A stretch of DNA of 28,746 bases from CAZHCG01 sp046484285 (GCA_046484285.1 JAWOBP010000110.1:1-28746), one strand, 5' to 3'. Shown: positions 21,173-28,746, counted from the stretch's first letter. The notes: generated by a model from the letters alone, not told the origin. Translations and numbers: made by a program.

Positions 21173-23461
21173 ATGGGAAGCAAGGGAACGTATTGGCAAC
21201 GTCTAGGGATCGGCCTCATTTGTACCGTCGCTCTGGCAGCGCCGCTCGCGGCGTGCGACGACGGTGGCGGTGGCGGCGACTTGGACGGAGGGCCGGACGG
21301 AGACACCGACACGGATACGGACACCGACACGGACGCGGACACGGACGCTGACACGGACGCTGACACGGACACGGACACCGACACCGACACCGACACCGAT
21401 ACCGACACCGACGCCGACACGGACGCGGACACCGACGCCATCACGGAGGCCTGGGAGAATTCGGCCCACGCGGACGACTCGGCCGAGGCGTTCAACCACT
21501 GGAACGGGGACGATCCGCCCGAGATCCCGGTGGACTGTGCCAAGTGTCACAGCACCACCGGCTACCTCGACTACCTGGGCGAGGACAGCACGACCGCGGG
21601 CGTGGTCGACAACCCGGTCGCCGTGGACGTGGACGCGGGGGTCGAGGTGATCGACTGCGTCGCCTGCCACAACGACAGCGCCGAGGCGCTGGACACGGTC
21701 GTGTTCCCCTCGGGCGCGGCGGTGAGCAACCTCGGCCCCGAGGCGCGCTGCATGGTCTGCCACCAGGGCACCGAGTCCACCGTCACCGTCGACGAGGCGA
21801 TCGCGGACCAGATGTCGGGCGACGCGGGCGTCGACGACGACACGGTCTACGGCGATCTCGGGTTCGTGAATATCCACTACTTCGCCGCGGGCGCCACCAA
21901 GTTCGGCGGCGATGTGCGGGGGGCGTACGAGTACGCGGGCAACTACTACCGCAAGTACTGGCCGCACGTGAGCGGCACCGAGACGTGTATCTCCTGCCAC
22001 GATCCCCACTCGCTCGCCGTCGACTACACGGTCTGCGCCGGCTGCCACACCGGCGTGGCCGACGCCGAGGACGTCCGCGAGCTGCGCATGGCGGGCTCGT
22101 TCAGCGACTACGACGGCGACGAGGACGCCGCCGAGGGCGTCGCCGCCGAGATCGATGGTCTCGCCGCGGTGCTCTACGGCGCGATCCAGCTCTACGGCGC
22201 CGACGTGGCCGGCACCGAGATCATCTACTCGGCGGGCTCGTACCCGTACTTCTTCATCGACACCGACGCCGACGGCGAAGTGGACGCGGGCGAGGACATC
22301 TACCCGAACATGTACAACGCCTGGACGCCGCGCCTGCTGCGCGCCGCGTACAACTACCAGTACGCGCAGAAGGACACGGGCGCCTTCGCCCACAACCCCA
22401 AGTACCTCATCGAGGTGCTCTACGACTCCCTCGAGGACCTCGGCCAGGCGGTAACGGTCGACATGACCGGGATGGTGCGCGACGACTACGGCCACTTCGA
22501 CGCCACCTCCGAGTCGTTCCGCCACTGGGACGGCGACGATCCGCCCGAGGTGGAGGCGGGCTGCGCGCGCTGCCACAGTGCCGCGGGCTTCGACGTCTTC
22601 CTCACCACCGGCGACGATCCGGCGGAGCCGGTGGAGCCGTCCGACGGGCTGTCTTGCGAGAGCTGCCACAGCGGCTTCGCCGGCGGCGCCCCCGTCATCT
22701 ACGTGGACTCGGTGGTCTTCCCGGGCGGCTACACGCTCGACAACGACTCGGCCGACCCGAGCCCGTCGTTCATCTGCATGTCGTGCCACCAGGGCCGCCA
22801 CTCCAAGGCCACGATCGACGAGGCGATCGCCGCGAGCGACTTCTCGTTCAAGAACGTCCACTACGCGGCGGCCGCCGCGACGCTCCAGGGCGGCGACGCC
22901 CAGGTGGGCTACGAGTACGACGGCAACGACTACACCGGCGCGTTCACCCACGACGGGGCGAGCAACGAGTGCGGCTTCTGTCACGAGACCGACGGGGCGT
23001 CCCACAGTTTCGACCCGATCGTCTCCGCCGACTGCCTGCTCTGTCACTCGGAGGCCACCGAGGGCGATCCGCTGACGATCCGCAAGACCACCACCGACAT
23101 CGACGGCGACGGCAACTCGGACGAGTCGCTCGCGGCCGAGATCGAGACGCTCGCCGGCGCGCTCTACGAGGCGATCCAGACCGAGGCCGGGGCGAACCCG
23201 ATCGTCTACTCGGCGGACGACTACCCGTACTGGTTCATCGACACCGACGCCGACGGCGAGACCGATCCGGGCGAGGCGATCTACGCCAACCAATACGACT
23301 CGTGGACCGCCCCGCTGATGAAGGCATGCCACAACTACCAGCTCTTCAAAAAGGAGCACGGCGCCTACGCCCACAACCCGAAGTACGTGGCCCAGCTCCT
23401 CATCGACTCGATCGACGACCTCGGTGGCGACATCTCGGGCTTCAACCGCCCGATTCCCTGA
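21173..23461 (+). CDS. Decahaem c-type cytochrome lipoprotein made of two tandem pentahaem halves
   Basis: The protein has 762 residues. The lipobox is LAAC with lipidation at Cys28. An Asp-Thr/Asp-Ala stalk (about 43-86) precedes two homologous halves (about 91-424 and 433-755). Each half has five CxxCH sites: Cys120, 160, 191, 270, 286, then 462, 493, 533, 598, 619. The halves match segment by segment: 'HWNGDDPPE'/'HWDGDDPPE', 'MVCHQG'/'MSCHQG', 'YPYFFIDTDADGE'/'YPYWFIDTDADGE' and 'AFAHNPKY'/'AYAHNPKY'. DxDxDG loops suggest Ca binding. Such proteins move electrons at or outside the outer membrane. ATG21173 has AAGGAG upstream. A smaller cytochrome lipoprotein follows 110 bp later. The terminal acceptor or partner is unknown. 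Confidence 0.93.
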   Translation: MGSKGTYWQRLGIGLICTVALAAPLAACDDGGGGGDLDGGPDGDTDTDTDTDTDADTDADTDADTDTDTDTDTDTDTDTDADTDADTDAITEAWENSAHADDSAEAFNHWNGDDPPEIPVDCAKCHSTTGYLDYLGEDSTTAGVVDNPVAVDVDAGVEVIDCVACHNDSAEALDTVVFPSGAAVSNLGPEARCMVCHQGTESTVTVDEAIADQMSGDAGVDDDTVYGDLGFVNIHYFAAGATKFGGDVRGAYEYAGNYYRKYWPHVSGTETCISCHDPHSLAVDYTVCAGCHTGVADAEDVRELRMAGSFSDYDGDEDAAEGVAAEIDGLAAVLYGAIQLYGADVAGTEIIYSAGSYPYFFIDTDADGEVDAGEDIYPNMYNAWTPRLLRAAYNYQYAQKDTGAFAHNPKYLIEVLYDSLEDLGQAVTVDMTGMVRDDYGHFDATSESFRHWDGDDPPEVEAGCARCHSAAGFDVFLTTGDDPAEPVEPSDGLSCESCHSGFAGGAPVIYVDSVVFPGGYTLDNDSADPSPSFICMSCHQGRHSKATIDEAIAASDFSFKNVHYAAAAATLQGGDAQVGYEYDGNDYTGAFTHDGASNECGFCHETDGASHSFDPIVSADCLLCHSEATEGDPLTIRKTTTDIDGDGNSDESLAAEIETLAGALYEAIQTEAGANPIVYSADDYPYWFIDTDADGETDPGEAIYANQYDSWTAPLMKACHNYQLFKKEHGAYAHNPKYVAQLLIDSIDDLGGDISGFNRPIP
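21302..21430 (+). repeat. In-frame hexanucleotide tract coding an Asp-Thr/Ala stalk
   Basis: About 21 degenerate copies of GACACS/GACGCS encode alternating Asp with Thr or Ala just after the lipidated N-terminus of the decahaem protein. Because the unit is 6 bp, gain or loss of units keeps the frame. Confidence 0.85.
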
Positions 23462-23571
23462 CGCTCCAGATTCCGCGCTCCCTCCCGCGCGCCGGCCGGG
23501 TTTGACCTCGCCGGTGCGCCCCGCTACGATTCTCACCGATTCAATCGATATTCGAAACGAGGAGAGCGACG

Positions 23572-24141
23572 ATGAGACACGCGATCGAGTGGATCGCCGC
23601 AGCCGGGCTCGCAGGGACCCTGTTCGCCTGCGGCGGCGTCGAGCCGCCCGAGGCCGAGGAGCCGGCCGCGCCAGAAGAACCGGCCGCGACGGAGAAGCTG
23701 GCCGCGACGGAGAAGACCACCCCCGAGGACGAGGCCGCGCCCGAGGACGAAACCGCGCCCGAGGAGGAGGCCGCGCCCGAGGACGAAACCGCGCCCGAGG
23801 AGGCCGGGGATGAGGACGAAGGCGCCGAGGGCGACGAGGCGGACGGCGAGGAGTTCGTCGGCAAGGGCGTCGAGAAGTCCGCGATCGGGTCGAACAAGGG
23901 CGCCAAGGGCGTCACCCATTTCGATCACTGGAAGCACCAGCGGATCGGCGTGAAGTGCGTGCGCTGCCACCACAAGGGCTCGGGGCGCCGGTCGTGCGGC
24001 GCCGGCAAGGACTGCCACCGGGCGCGCGAGATCAATGCCCCCACGGCGCGCGCCGCCTACCACAAGTCGTGCAACGGCTGCCACCGCAAGAAGGGGCTGC
24101 CCAAGGGGTGCGACTACTGCCATCAGCCCAAGGAGGGCTGA
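23572..24141 (+). CDS. Small multihaem cytochrome lipoprotein (class III, c3/c7-like)
   Basis: The protein has 189 residues. Its signal ends in LFAC (Cys20). An acidic Ala/Pro/Glu repeat linker (about 24-95, with PEDE/AAPE units) precedes a compact haem domain. That domain starts 'THFDHWKHQ', the class III pattern of distal His, and carries CVRCH (129-133), CGAGKDCH (142-149), CNGCH (167-171) and CDYCH (180-184). Three sites are canonical. The second has five residues between the Cys, longer than the usual CX2CH or the CX4CH known in c3, so haem attachment there is uncertain. Class III cytochromes shuttle electrons in the periplasm of sulfur- and metal-reducing bacteria. GAGGAG precedes ATG23572. 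It is probably co-functional with the decahaem protein upstream. Confidence 0.85.
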   Translation: MRHAIEWIAAAGLAGTLFACGGVEPPEAEEPAAPEEPAATEKLAATEKTTPEDEAAPEDETAPEEEAAPEDETAPEEAGDEDEGAEGDEADGEEFVGKGVEKSAIGSNKGAKGVTHFDHWKHQRIGVKCVRCHHKGSGRRSCGAGKDCHRAREINAPTARAAYHKSCNGCHRKKGLPKGCDYCHQPKEG

Positions 24142-24159
24142 GACGGCGCACCGGGAGTG

Positions 24160-24301
24160 AGCCTTCCGAGCCCCGGCCCCGGGGCGCCCAGTTCGGCAGC
24201 GCGATCGGCGGGATGACCGCGTAGCGGTCCTGGGTCACCGAGTCGTTGTCCGTGTACGAGCTGTACAGCGCGTTCGGCCACGACCGCGCTTGTGATTCTT
24301 T
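24160..24301 (-). pseudogene. Possible gene remnant between convergent genes
   Basis: The minus frame open from a TGA at 24302-24304 reads protein-like text (SWPNALYSSYTDNDSVTQDR, then YAVIPPIALPNW). It has no start with a ribosome site and runs into the opposite-strand cytochrome gene. No family is recognised. A GC-only hairpin (GCCCCG/CGGGGC, 24170-24185) lies inside. This 216-bp gap holds nothing else. Confidence 0.2.
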
Positions 24302-24357
24302 TCACGCGAAGGCTCCGCGCGGCCGAGATCCGACCCCTCCGGAAAATCGAAGCGAGC

Positions 24358-26616
24358 CTATGGCCACTGCGGCGTGACGACGAGCTGCACATCTCCCTCG
24401 TCACCCGGATTGTAGGCGTCGACTATCATCAAAAAATCGCCCGGGCCCACCCGCGCGAAGGTGGTCGTTCCCACCTCGGCTCCGCCGGGATCGTGGCAGG
24501 CTACCGGCGAGTCGTCGCAGGCCCCGCCCTCCTCGGCCATCAGCCCGAAGACGTGGTCTCCGGTCTGGAACCAGGACATCTCCAGGTCGAGCTCGTTTTC
24601 CAGGTGGAACGAGATCACGCGCTCCTTGCCGCTCTGGTCCCCAGGGCCGGAGGCGCCGCAGCCGGCCTCGTACATCGCCCCGCCGCCGACCGTGTCGACC
24701 GCGATCGATTCGGGCGTGCCCGGCTGCAGCACTCCGAGCTCCTCGTCGTACAGGCAACCCTCCAACCACAGCGTCATCTCCAGCGTCCCGGCCGCGTCGT
24801 AGCCGAGCGCCTCGACCGGCAGGTACCAGATGTCGGCGGGCCTGCCCATGAAGATAACGTAGCCCGGGTTGTCCTCGCCCTTGTCCAGGCAGACTCCGTT
24901 CGAGGCCTCGCAGAGGTACTCGTCGACCGCGGCCTCGGAGTAGAGCCCCACCGCATGATCGCCGCTCTGGGAGAAGGACAGGTGGATGTTGCCGGTCCGA
25001 TCGGTCTCGAACATCAGCACCACGTCCTGGCCGGCGGTCGAGCAGTCGGTCGCCCACTCGTCGCCCGCCGCTGCGACGTCCAGCGTTCTCGTCACCTGCT
25101 CGCCGGGCAGCAGCAGGCCCAGGTCCTCGTCGATCACGCACTCGCCGATCTCCTCTTGGCAGATCGGGTTGCACCCGTCGCCGGGCTCGTTGTTCCCGTC
25201 GTCGCACTCCTCGCCCGGATCCAGCACCCCGTTTCCGCAGGCCTCGGTGTAGATCGAGAGCGTCACGACCGCCGTCCCCGCGCTGGAGGCGTCGTTCGCC
25301 TCGGCGATCAGGTAGTAGCTGCCGGCCGCGAGATCGGAGACGTACATCTCGTCCACCGCCGCGTCCCCGGCGTCGTGACAGGCCACCAGCGACTCGGTGC
25401 AGGGCAGATCCGCTCCCAGATCCTCGTAGATACCGAAGGAGTGAGCTCCATCGAACTGCAAGATGTCGACGTAGAGATCGCTGGTGTTGTCGATCGAGAA
25501 GCTGCCGACCACCTCCATGCCGTCGCCGCACCCGCCCGGTGCGTAGTCGTCGTCGTCGATCGCGACCTGGTAGACGTGGGTCACCTCACCGTCCAGCGGC
25601 AGCTCGCCGTAGAACAGGTCCACCTCGCAGATCGGATCGGAATCCGTATCCGTGTCGCTGTCCGTGTCGGTATCCGCGTCCGTGTCGCTGTCCGTGTCTG
25701 TGTCGGTATCCGCGTCCGTGTCGCTATCCGTATCCGTGTCGGTGTCCGTGTCCGTGTCGCTGTCGGTATCCGTGTCCGTGTCGGTGTCGGTGTCCGTGTC
25801 CGTGTCGGCATCCCCGCCGAACCAGCAGCAGACCAGGTCCTCCGGCTCGTCCGGACAGGCGTACTCCGGCAGGATCTCCCCTCCCGCGAAGACACAATCG
25901 AAAACGAAAATGCATTCGTAAGGACACAGGTCCGCATCGGTGTCCGTATCCGTGTCCGTATCGGTGTCCGTGTCGGTGTCCGTGTCGGTGTCCGTGTCGG
26001 TGTCCGTGTCCGTGTCCGTGTCGGTGTCCGTGTCCGTGTCCGTGTCCGTGTCCGTGTCCGTGTCGGTGTCCGTGTCCGTGTCCGTGTCCGTGTCGCTGTC
26101 GGTATCCGTGTCCGTGTCCACGTCTGTGTCGCCGCCCCCCATCTCGCAGCAAACGGTTCCGGCCGGCTCGGCGCAGTAGTACTCGGGGTGCACAGTGCCG
26201 CCGATCTCGTCGCAGAGGGGTTCTGGAAAACAGTCGTAGGGGCACGGATCGGCGTCCGTGTCCGTATCGGTATCGATATCCGTGTCGGCATCGGTATCGA
26301 CATCCGTGTCGGTATCAGCGTCTATGTCCGTATCGGCATCGCTGTCCGTGTCCGCGTCCGTGTCGCCGTCCACGTCCATGTCGCCGTCCGCGTCCGAATC
26401 CGCGTCGGAATCGCCGTCCGCATCCGCGTCCGAGTACTCCCAGCGGCAGGTGGCGCTACACCCGTCTCCGTTCTCGTTGTTGCCGTCGTCGCACTCCTCG
26501 CCGGGATCGAGGACCCCGTTGCCGCAGTCCGAGGTCATGTAGGTGCGGCTGCAAGAAAGAGGCAACAGCGCCAGAGCGGCTGCGACCAGACCAATCGATA
26601 TCCTGGAAAACATCAT
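24358..26616 (-). CDS. Cys-rich repeat lipoprotein with three Asp-Thr tracts and PPC-like beta domains
   Basis: The protein has 752 residues. The signal MMFSRISIGLVAAALALLPLSC suggests lipidation at Cys22. A Myxococcus-type Cys-rich repeat, 'CGNGVLDPGEECDDGNN..GDGC...C', occurs near the N-terminus and again in the C-terminal half. Between them two Cys modules ('PCPYDCFPEPLCDEIGG...VCCEMGG' and 'LCPYECIFVFDCVFAGG...VCCWFGG') are separated by three Asp-Thr/Ser/Ala tracts. The last ~380 residues form three similar beta-rich domains ('SFGIYE', 'AVGLYSE' and 'VFGLMAEE' mark equivalent strands) that resemble bacterial pre-peptidase C-terminal domains. No enzyme signature is present, so a surface adhesin or binding role is inferred. 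ATG26616 or ATG26613 are equivalent starts; the ribosome site is weak. Confidence 0.85.
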   Translation of the reverse strand: MMFSRISIGLVAAALALLPLSCSRTYMTSDCGNGVLDPGEECDDGNNENGDGCSATCRWEYSDADADGDSDADSDADGDMDVDGDTDADTDSDADTDIDADTDTDVDTDADTDIDTDTDTDADPCPYDCFPEPLCDEIGGTVHPEYYCAEPAGTVCCEMGGGDTDVDTDTDTDSDTDTDTDTDTDTDTDTDTDTDTDTDTDTDTDTDTDTDTDTDTDTDTDTDTDTDADLCPYECIFVFDCVFAGGEILPEYACPDEPEDLVCCWFGGDADTDTDTDTDTDTDTDSDTDTDTDTDTDSDTDADTDTDTDSDTDADTDTDSDTDTDSDPICEVDLFYGELPLDGEVTHVYQVAIDDDDYAPGGCGDGMEVVGSFSIDNTSDLYVDILQFDGAHSFGIYEDLGADLPCTESLVACHDAGDAAVDEMYVSDLAAGSYYLIAEANDASSAGTAVVTLSIYTEACGNGVLDPGEECDDGNNEPGDGCNPICQEEIGECVIDEDLGLLLPGEQVTRTLDVAAAGDEWATDCSTAGQDVVLMFETDRTGNIHLSFSQSGDHAVGLYSEAAVDEYLCEASNGVCLDKGEDNPGYVIFMGRPADIWYLPVEALGYDAAGTLEMTLWLEGCLYDEELGVLQPGTPESIAVDTVGGGAMYEAGCGASGPGDQSGKERVISFHLENELDLEMSWFQTGDHVFGLMAEEGGACDDSPVACHDPGGAEVGTTTFARVGPGDFLMIVDAYNPGDEGDVQLVVTPQWP
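25635..25812 (-). repeat. Asp-Thr/Ser coding hexanucleotide tract 1
   Basis: Degenerate 6-bp units (GTGTCC, GTGTCG, GTATCC and GCGTCC on the plus strand) code for Asp-Thr/Asp-Ser/Asp-Ala on the minus strand, just before the first beta domain of the Cys-rich lipoprotein. Confidence 0.85.
25931..26130 (-). repeat. Asp-Thr coding hexanucleotide tract 2
   Basis: The longest and most uniform tract, about 33 units of GTGTCC/GTGTCG on the plus strand. It links the two Cys modules in the encoded protein. Its uniformity suggests recent expansion. Confidence 0.85.
26248..26433 (-). repeat. Asp-Thr/Ala/Ser/Ile/Met coding hexanucleotide tract 3
   Basis: More degenerate units, encoding Asp alternating with Thr, Ala, Ser, Gly, Ile, Val or Met, between the N-terminal Cys-rich repeat and the first Cys module. 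Confidence 0.8.
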
Positions 26617-27175
26617 CTTTCCCAACCCCCGATCAGAGGCGGAGGCGGAGCTCGCCTCGAATTCCAAACGGGATTTTACACGCCCGGAGAAATGCTGTCC
26701 ATCATCGGGCCGTGCTCGACGCGCTGCCCGACGAGCGGTTGGCAAGCTTTTGCCAGTGTAGACGCCGCAGGGTGCGCTCTGAAGAGGATGCACCACCCAT
26801 AACCGGAAGTCTTGGTGTAATGGTCTGCATTCGGCGGCGGCGAAGCGAAGTATCCGTCCCAAGGTTCCTGAAACTGTATCTTCCAGAAATAGAGCCTTCT
26901 ATGTAGGTGCCTCTCTCCTCTCGAACGGACGGCTGCTTTGCAACATGATAGCTTTGTGACCGATGGGCTCGCAAGCGATCTTTCGCCGGCCAGGCAAAGA
27001 AGACAGGATAGCTGATCGCGCCGGCTGCAAGAGCCGACCGGGCGTCGGCGTCACCAAAAAACCCCACAGCGCGGGTTGCTCGGGGAGCAGCGCTTTCGGA
27101 ACGCTCGCGGGCGAAACCCGGTGCCAGCCGCGCCGCGGTCGTGGTAGATCATCGATGGGAGGTCGTCCGTTTTCC
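26617..27175. other. Intergenic region without a supported gene
   Basis: This divergent gap lies between the Cys-rich lipoprotein (minus) and the metallophosphoesterase (plus). Base composition is less GC-rich near 26800-26960. A TGCTC-GGG-GAGCA hairpin lies around 27077. Open frames here have no ribosome site or family resemblance. No RNA gene consensus was recognised. Confidence 0.5.
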
Positions 27176-28015
27176 ATGCTGTGCCTGTTCGCATCCGATC
27201 TTCACGGCAGCCGGCGGCGCTATGACCGCTTGCTCGAAGCGGTCGCCGAGCGGCAACCCGAGGTGCTGCTGCTCGGCGGCGATCTGCTGCCGGGTCTTGG
27301 GGGAGAGGACGACGGCTCGCGGCAGACCGCGATCGAGGGGCTGGTCGAGGGCCTGGAGCGGCTGGGGCGCTCGCGGCCGCGGGTATTTTTCATTCCCGGC
27401 AACGACGATCCGCGCGCTGCGATCGAGGAACAGCTGAAGGACGGAATCGAGCGGGGATTGCTGGAACCGCTGCACATGCGCCGCGTCCAGCTGGGCGGAC
27501 ATCCGCTTTTGGGTTACGCCTGCGTGCCCCCCTCACCGTTCCAGCTCAAGGACTGGGAGCGCTACGACGTCTCGAGGTTCACGGATCCCGGTTGCGTCTC
27601 GCCCGAGCAGGGCATGCGTTCGGTGCCGGTGGACCCCTCGGATCTTCGCTACGGCACGATCGCCGGCGACCTGGAGAAGCTGGCGCGCGGTCTCGACCTG
27701 GAGCGGGCGATCTGCCTTTTCCACGCTCCGCCCTACCGCAGCTCGCTGGACAGGGCCGCGCTGGACGGGATGAGCGTGGAGGGCGTGCCGCTCGATCTGC
27801 ACGTGGGCAGCATCGCCGTGCGCCGCTTCATCGAGGAGCGCGGGCCGCTGATCACGCTGCACGGTCACGTGCACGAGGCGGCGCGCCTGACCGGGGCCTG
27901 GGAGGAGCGCATCGGACGCACGCTCGCGCTGACCGCGGCCCACGACGGTCCGGAGCTGGCATTGGTAGGCTTCGAACCGGACGACCCCCAGGGGGCAACC
28001 CGCGAACTGCTCTGA
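27176..28015 (+). CDS. Calcineurin-like metallophosphoesterase
   Basis: The protein has 279 residues. All motifs of the dinuclear-metal phosphoesterase fold are present: DLH (Asp8, His10), GGDLL (Asp36), GNDD (Asn76-Asp77; Asp replaces the common His), 'LFHAPPY' (His183) and 'LHGHVHEA' (His231, His233). It hydrolyses phosphomonoesters or phosphodiesters; the substrate cannot be inferred. ATG27176 places Met directly before the first strand, but its GGGAGG is about 13 nt away. ATG27155, seven codons upstream, lies 4 nt after a TAGATC and may be a leaderless start. It is a single gene, followed by repeats. Confidence 0.85.
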   Translation: MLCLFASDLHGSRRRYDRLLEAVAERQPEVLLLGGDLLPGLGGEDDGSRQTAIEGLVEGLERLGRSRPRVFFIPGNDDPRAAIEEQLKDGIERGLLEPLHMRRVQLGGHPLLGYACVPPSPFQLKDWERYDVSRFTDPGCVSPEQGMRSVPVDPSDLRYGTIAGDLEKLARGLDLERAICLFHAPPYRSSLDRAALDGMSVEGVPLDLHVGSIAVRRFIEERGPLITLHGHVHEAARLTGAWEERIGRTLALTAAHDGPELALVGFEPDDPQGATRELL

Positions 28016-28071
28016 AGCCGCATCCACAATCCACAATCGGAGTTGGGCCTGAACGGATCGAATTGAAATCA

Positions 28072-28269
28072 GCAGCCAAACCGGAACAGCCGGCTTCGTT
28101 CGACCTTTTCGGCCGGGAATCGTCCGGGATTCGGCTCGCCGCGCCGCCCCGCCTGCCGCTTTTTCGCAAATGATCGCTCGAAAAGGCACAGCGGTGCGCC
28201 GGGCGTCCGCTTTTCGGCTCGCCTGCGCTCTTCGTCCTTGCCTCGGTCTCGATTCGGACTCGCCTCAGC
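28072..28269. repeat. 198-bp direct repeat, copy 1
   Basis: It matches 28372-28569 with one difference (28258 A versus 28558 G), at an exact 300-bp offset. It is preceded directly by CGGATCGAATTGAAATCA (28054-28071). No gene is supported in 28016-28564. Confidence 0.95.
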
Positions 28270-28371
28270 CAACCAGATTTGGGGCTATACGGATCGAATT
28301 GAAATCATTGTTGATTCTGGAGTTGGCTCTGACCTTTCTCGACGGTTTGCCGTTTCTGCAGTGCGCGCTCG

Positions 28372-28569
28372 GCAGCCAAACCGGAACAGCCGGCTTCGTT
28401 CGACCTTTTCGGCCGGGAATCGTCCGGGATTCGGCTCGCCGCGCCGCCCCGCCTGCCGCTTTTTCGCAAATGATCGCTCGAAAAGGCACAGCGGTGCGCC
28501 GGGCGTCCGCTTTTCGGCTCGCCTGCGCTCTTCGTCCTTGCCTCGGTCTCGATTCGGGCTCGCCTCAGC
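28372..28569. repeat. 198-bp direct repeat, copy 2
   Basis: Second copy of 28072-28269. The same 18-bp left flank recurs at 28290-28307 but is separated from this copy by 64 bp (28308-28371) absent from copy 1. Its last bases (28565-28569) include the stop codon of the minus-strand gene at the window edge. Confidence 0.95.
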
Positions 28570-28744
28570 AGGGCGCGGCCGGGGCGCCCACCGGCCACAG
28601 CGAGGACGGTGGGTAGGTCCCCGGCGGCCAGTCCATCGAGGTGCGCCTGCCCATCAGCGCCGCCCGGCGAAACGCCCCGAACGTCTCGCGGTAGAGACCC
28701 GCCGCCAGCTTCTCCATCTCCAGGTGCTGGGCCTCCAGCTCGCG
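28565..28744 (-). CDS. Unrecognised protein, C-terminal fragment (5' end beyond window)
   Basis: The minus-strand frame reads 59 residues to a TGA (28565-28567). A charged helix (RELEAQHLEMEKLAAGLYRE) is followed by 'TFGAFRRAALMGRRTSMDW' and a Pro-rich tail ending 'PVGAPAAPC'. The composition and codon use are gene-like for this genome. No family is recognised. The stop lies inside the end of the 198-bp repeat copy 2. Confidence 0.55.
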   Translation of the reverse strand, partial: RELEAQHLEMEKLAAGLYRETFGAFRRAALMGRRTSMDWPPGTYPPSSLWPVGAPAAPC

Positions 28745-28746
28745 AT

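Noticed and set aside
21203..23536. A 777-residue open frame on the minus strand opposite the decahaem gene
   Set aside because: It exists because GC-rich Asp/Thr/Ala codons leave the complementary frame open. It has Val/Arg/Gly-rich low-complexity text and no domain, while the plus strand has ten CxxCH sites and a ribosome site.
24170..24185. GC hairpin as an intrinsic terminator
   Set aside because: The stem GCCCCG/CGGGGC has no following T tract and lies between convergent genes in GC-rich DNA where such stems arise often.
25931..26130. Regular short repeats as a CRISPR array
   Set aside because: The repeats are contiguous 6-bp coding units without unique spacers, and no cas genes are present.
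24292..26802. An 836-residue plus-strand frame opposite the Cys-rich lipoprotein
   Set aside because: It is mirror text of the Asp-Thr tracts (Val-Arg-Val-Gly repeats), with no start signal. The minus-strand protein has a signal peptide and Cys-rich repeats.

Overview
This is a GC-rich bacterial window of 28.7 kb. Three lineage markers point to a Myxococcota or other 'deltaproteobacterial' organism: a lipoprotein with Myxococcus-type Cys-rich repeats, a periplasmic lipoprotein with tandem AgmX/PglI-like domains, and lipoproteins with long Asp-Thr stalks. Multihaem cytochromes, two radical SAM enzymes and a 2[4Fe-4S] ferredoxin suggest anaerobic or facultative redox metabolism. The lineage is an inference from gene content; there is no rRNA gene here.

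Layout: (1) 1-445 is the 3' end of an IS110-family element (transposase C-terminus plus non-coding end), followed by a dispersed repeat. (2) 686-2993 (+) holds a signal peptidase I-like protein whose catalytic Lys position is Leu, a YbjN-like exported protein and an M29-like aminopeptidase homologue. (3) 6809-3012 (-) is an operon of an AgmX-like lipoprotein, an MMPL/RND exporter and a LolB/DUF3261-like lipoprotein. (4) 7031-8611 (+) holds tRNA-Val(CAC), which almost abuts an HD-domain protein related to the C-terminal half of CCA-adding enzymes, then a second HD protein. (5) 8656-9483 is a formylglycine-generating-enzyme-like lipoprotein. (6) 12471-9497 (-) holds a truncated FlhB/YscU-like membrane protein overlapping priA. 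(7) 12586-15433 holds a ferredoxin and a radical SAM gene, divergent around a long nested palindrome, then a GATase1 protein convergent with the radical SAM gene across a CTAG-flanked palindromic element. (8) 17533-15473 (-) is a B12-binding radical SAM protein with a DUF2284 protein. (9) 17642-19009 (+) is a ZIP metal transporter with a cyclic-nucleotide-binding domain inserted between TM3 and TM4. (10) 20807-19036 (-) is a CoA-disulfide-reductase-like flavoprotein with a single-domain response regulator. (11) 21173-26616 is a surface-redox region: a decahaem lipoprotein built from two tandem pentahaem halves, a small c3/c7-like cytochrome lipoprotein, and a Cys-rich lipoprotein with three Asp-Thr tracts. 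(12) 27176-28015 is a metallophosphoesterase, followed by a 198-bp direct repeat with a 300-bp period and a truncated gene at the right edge.

Two themes recur. Several first-in-transcript genes have a -10-like hexamer only 6-8 nt before the ATG, which suggests leaderless mRNAs, while internal genes use strong Shine-Dalgarno sequences or ATGA overlaps. Non-coding repeats often sit exactly at gene ends and supply or overlap stop codons. The most novel-looking gene is the ZIP/cNMP fusion. The decahaem duplication, the palindromic elements, the orphan FlhB-like protein and the Lys-less signal peptidase homologue are secondary leads.
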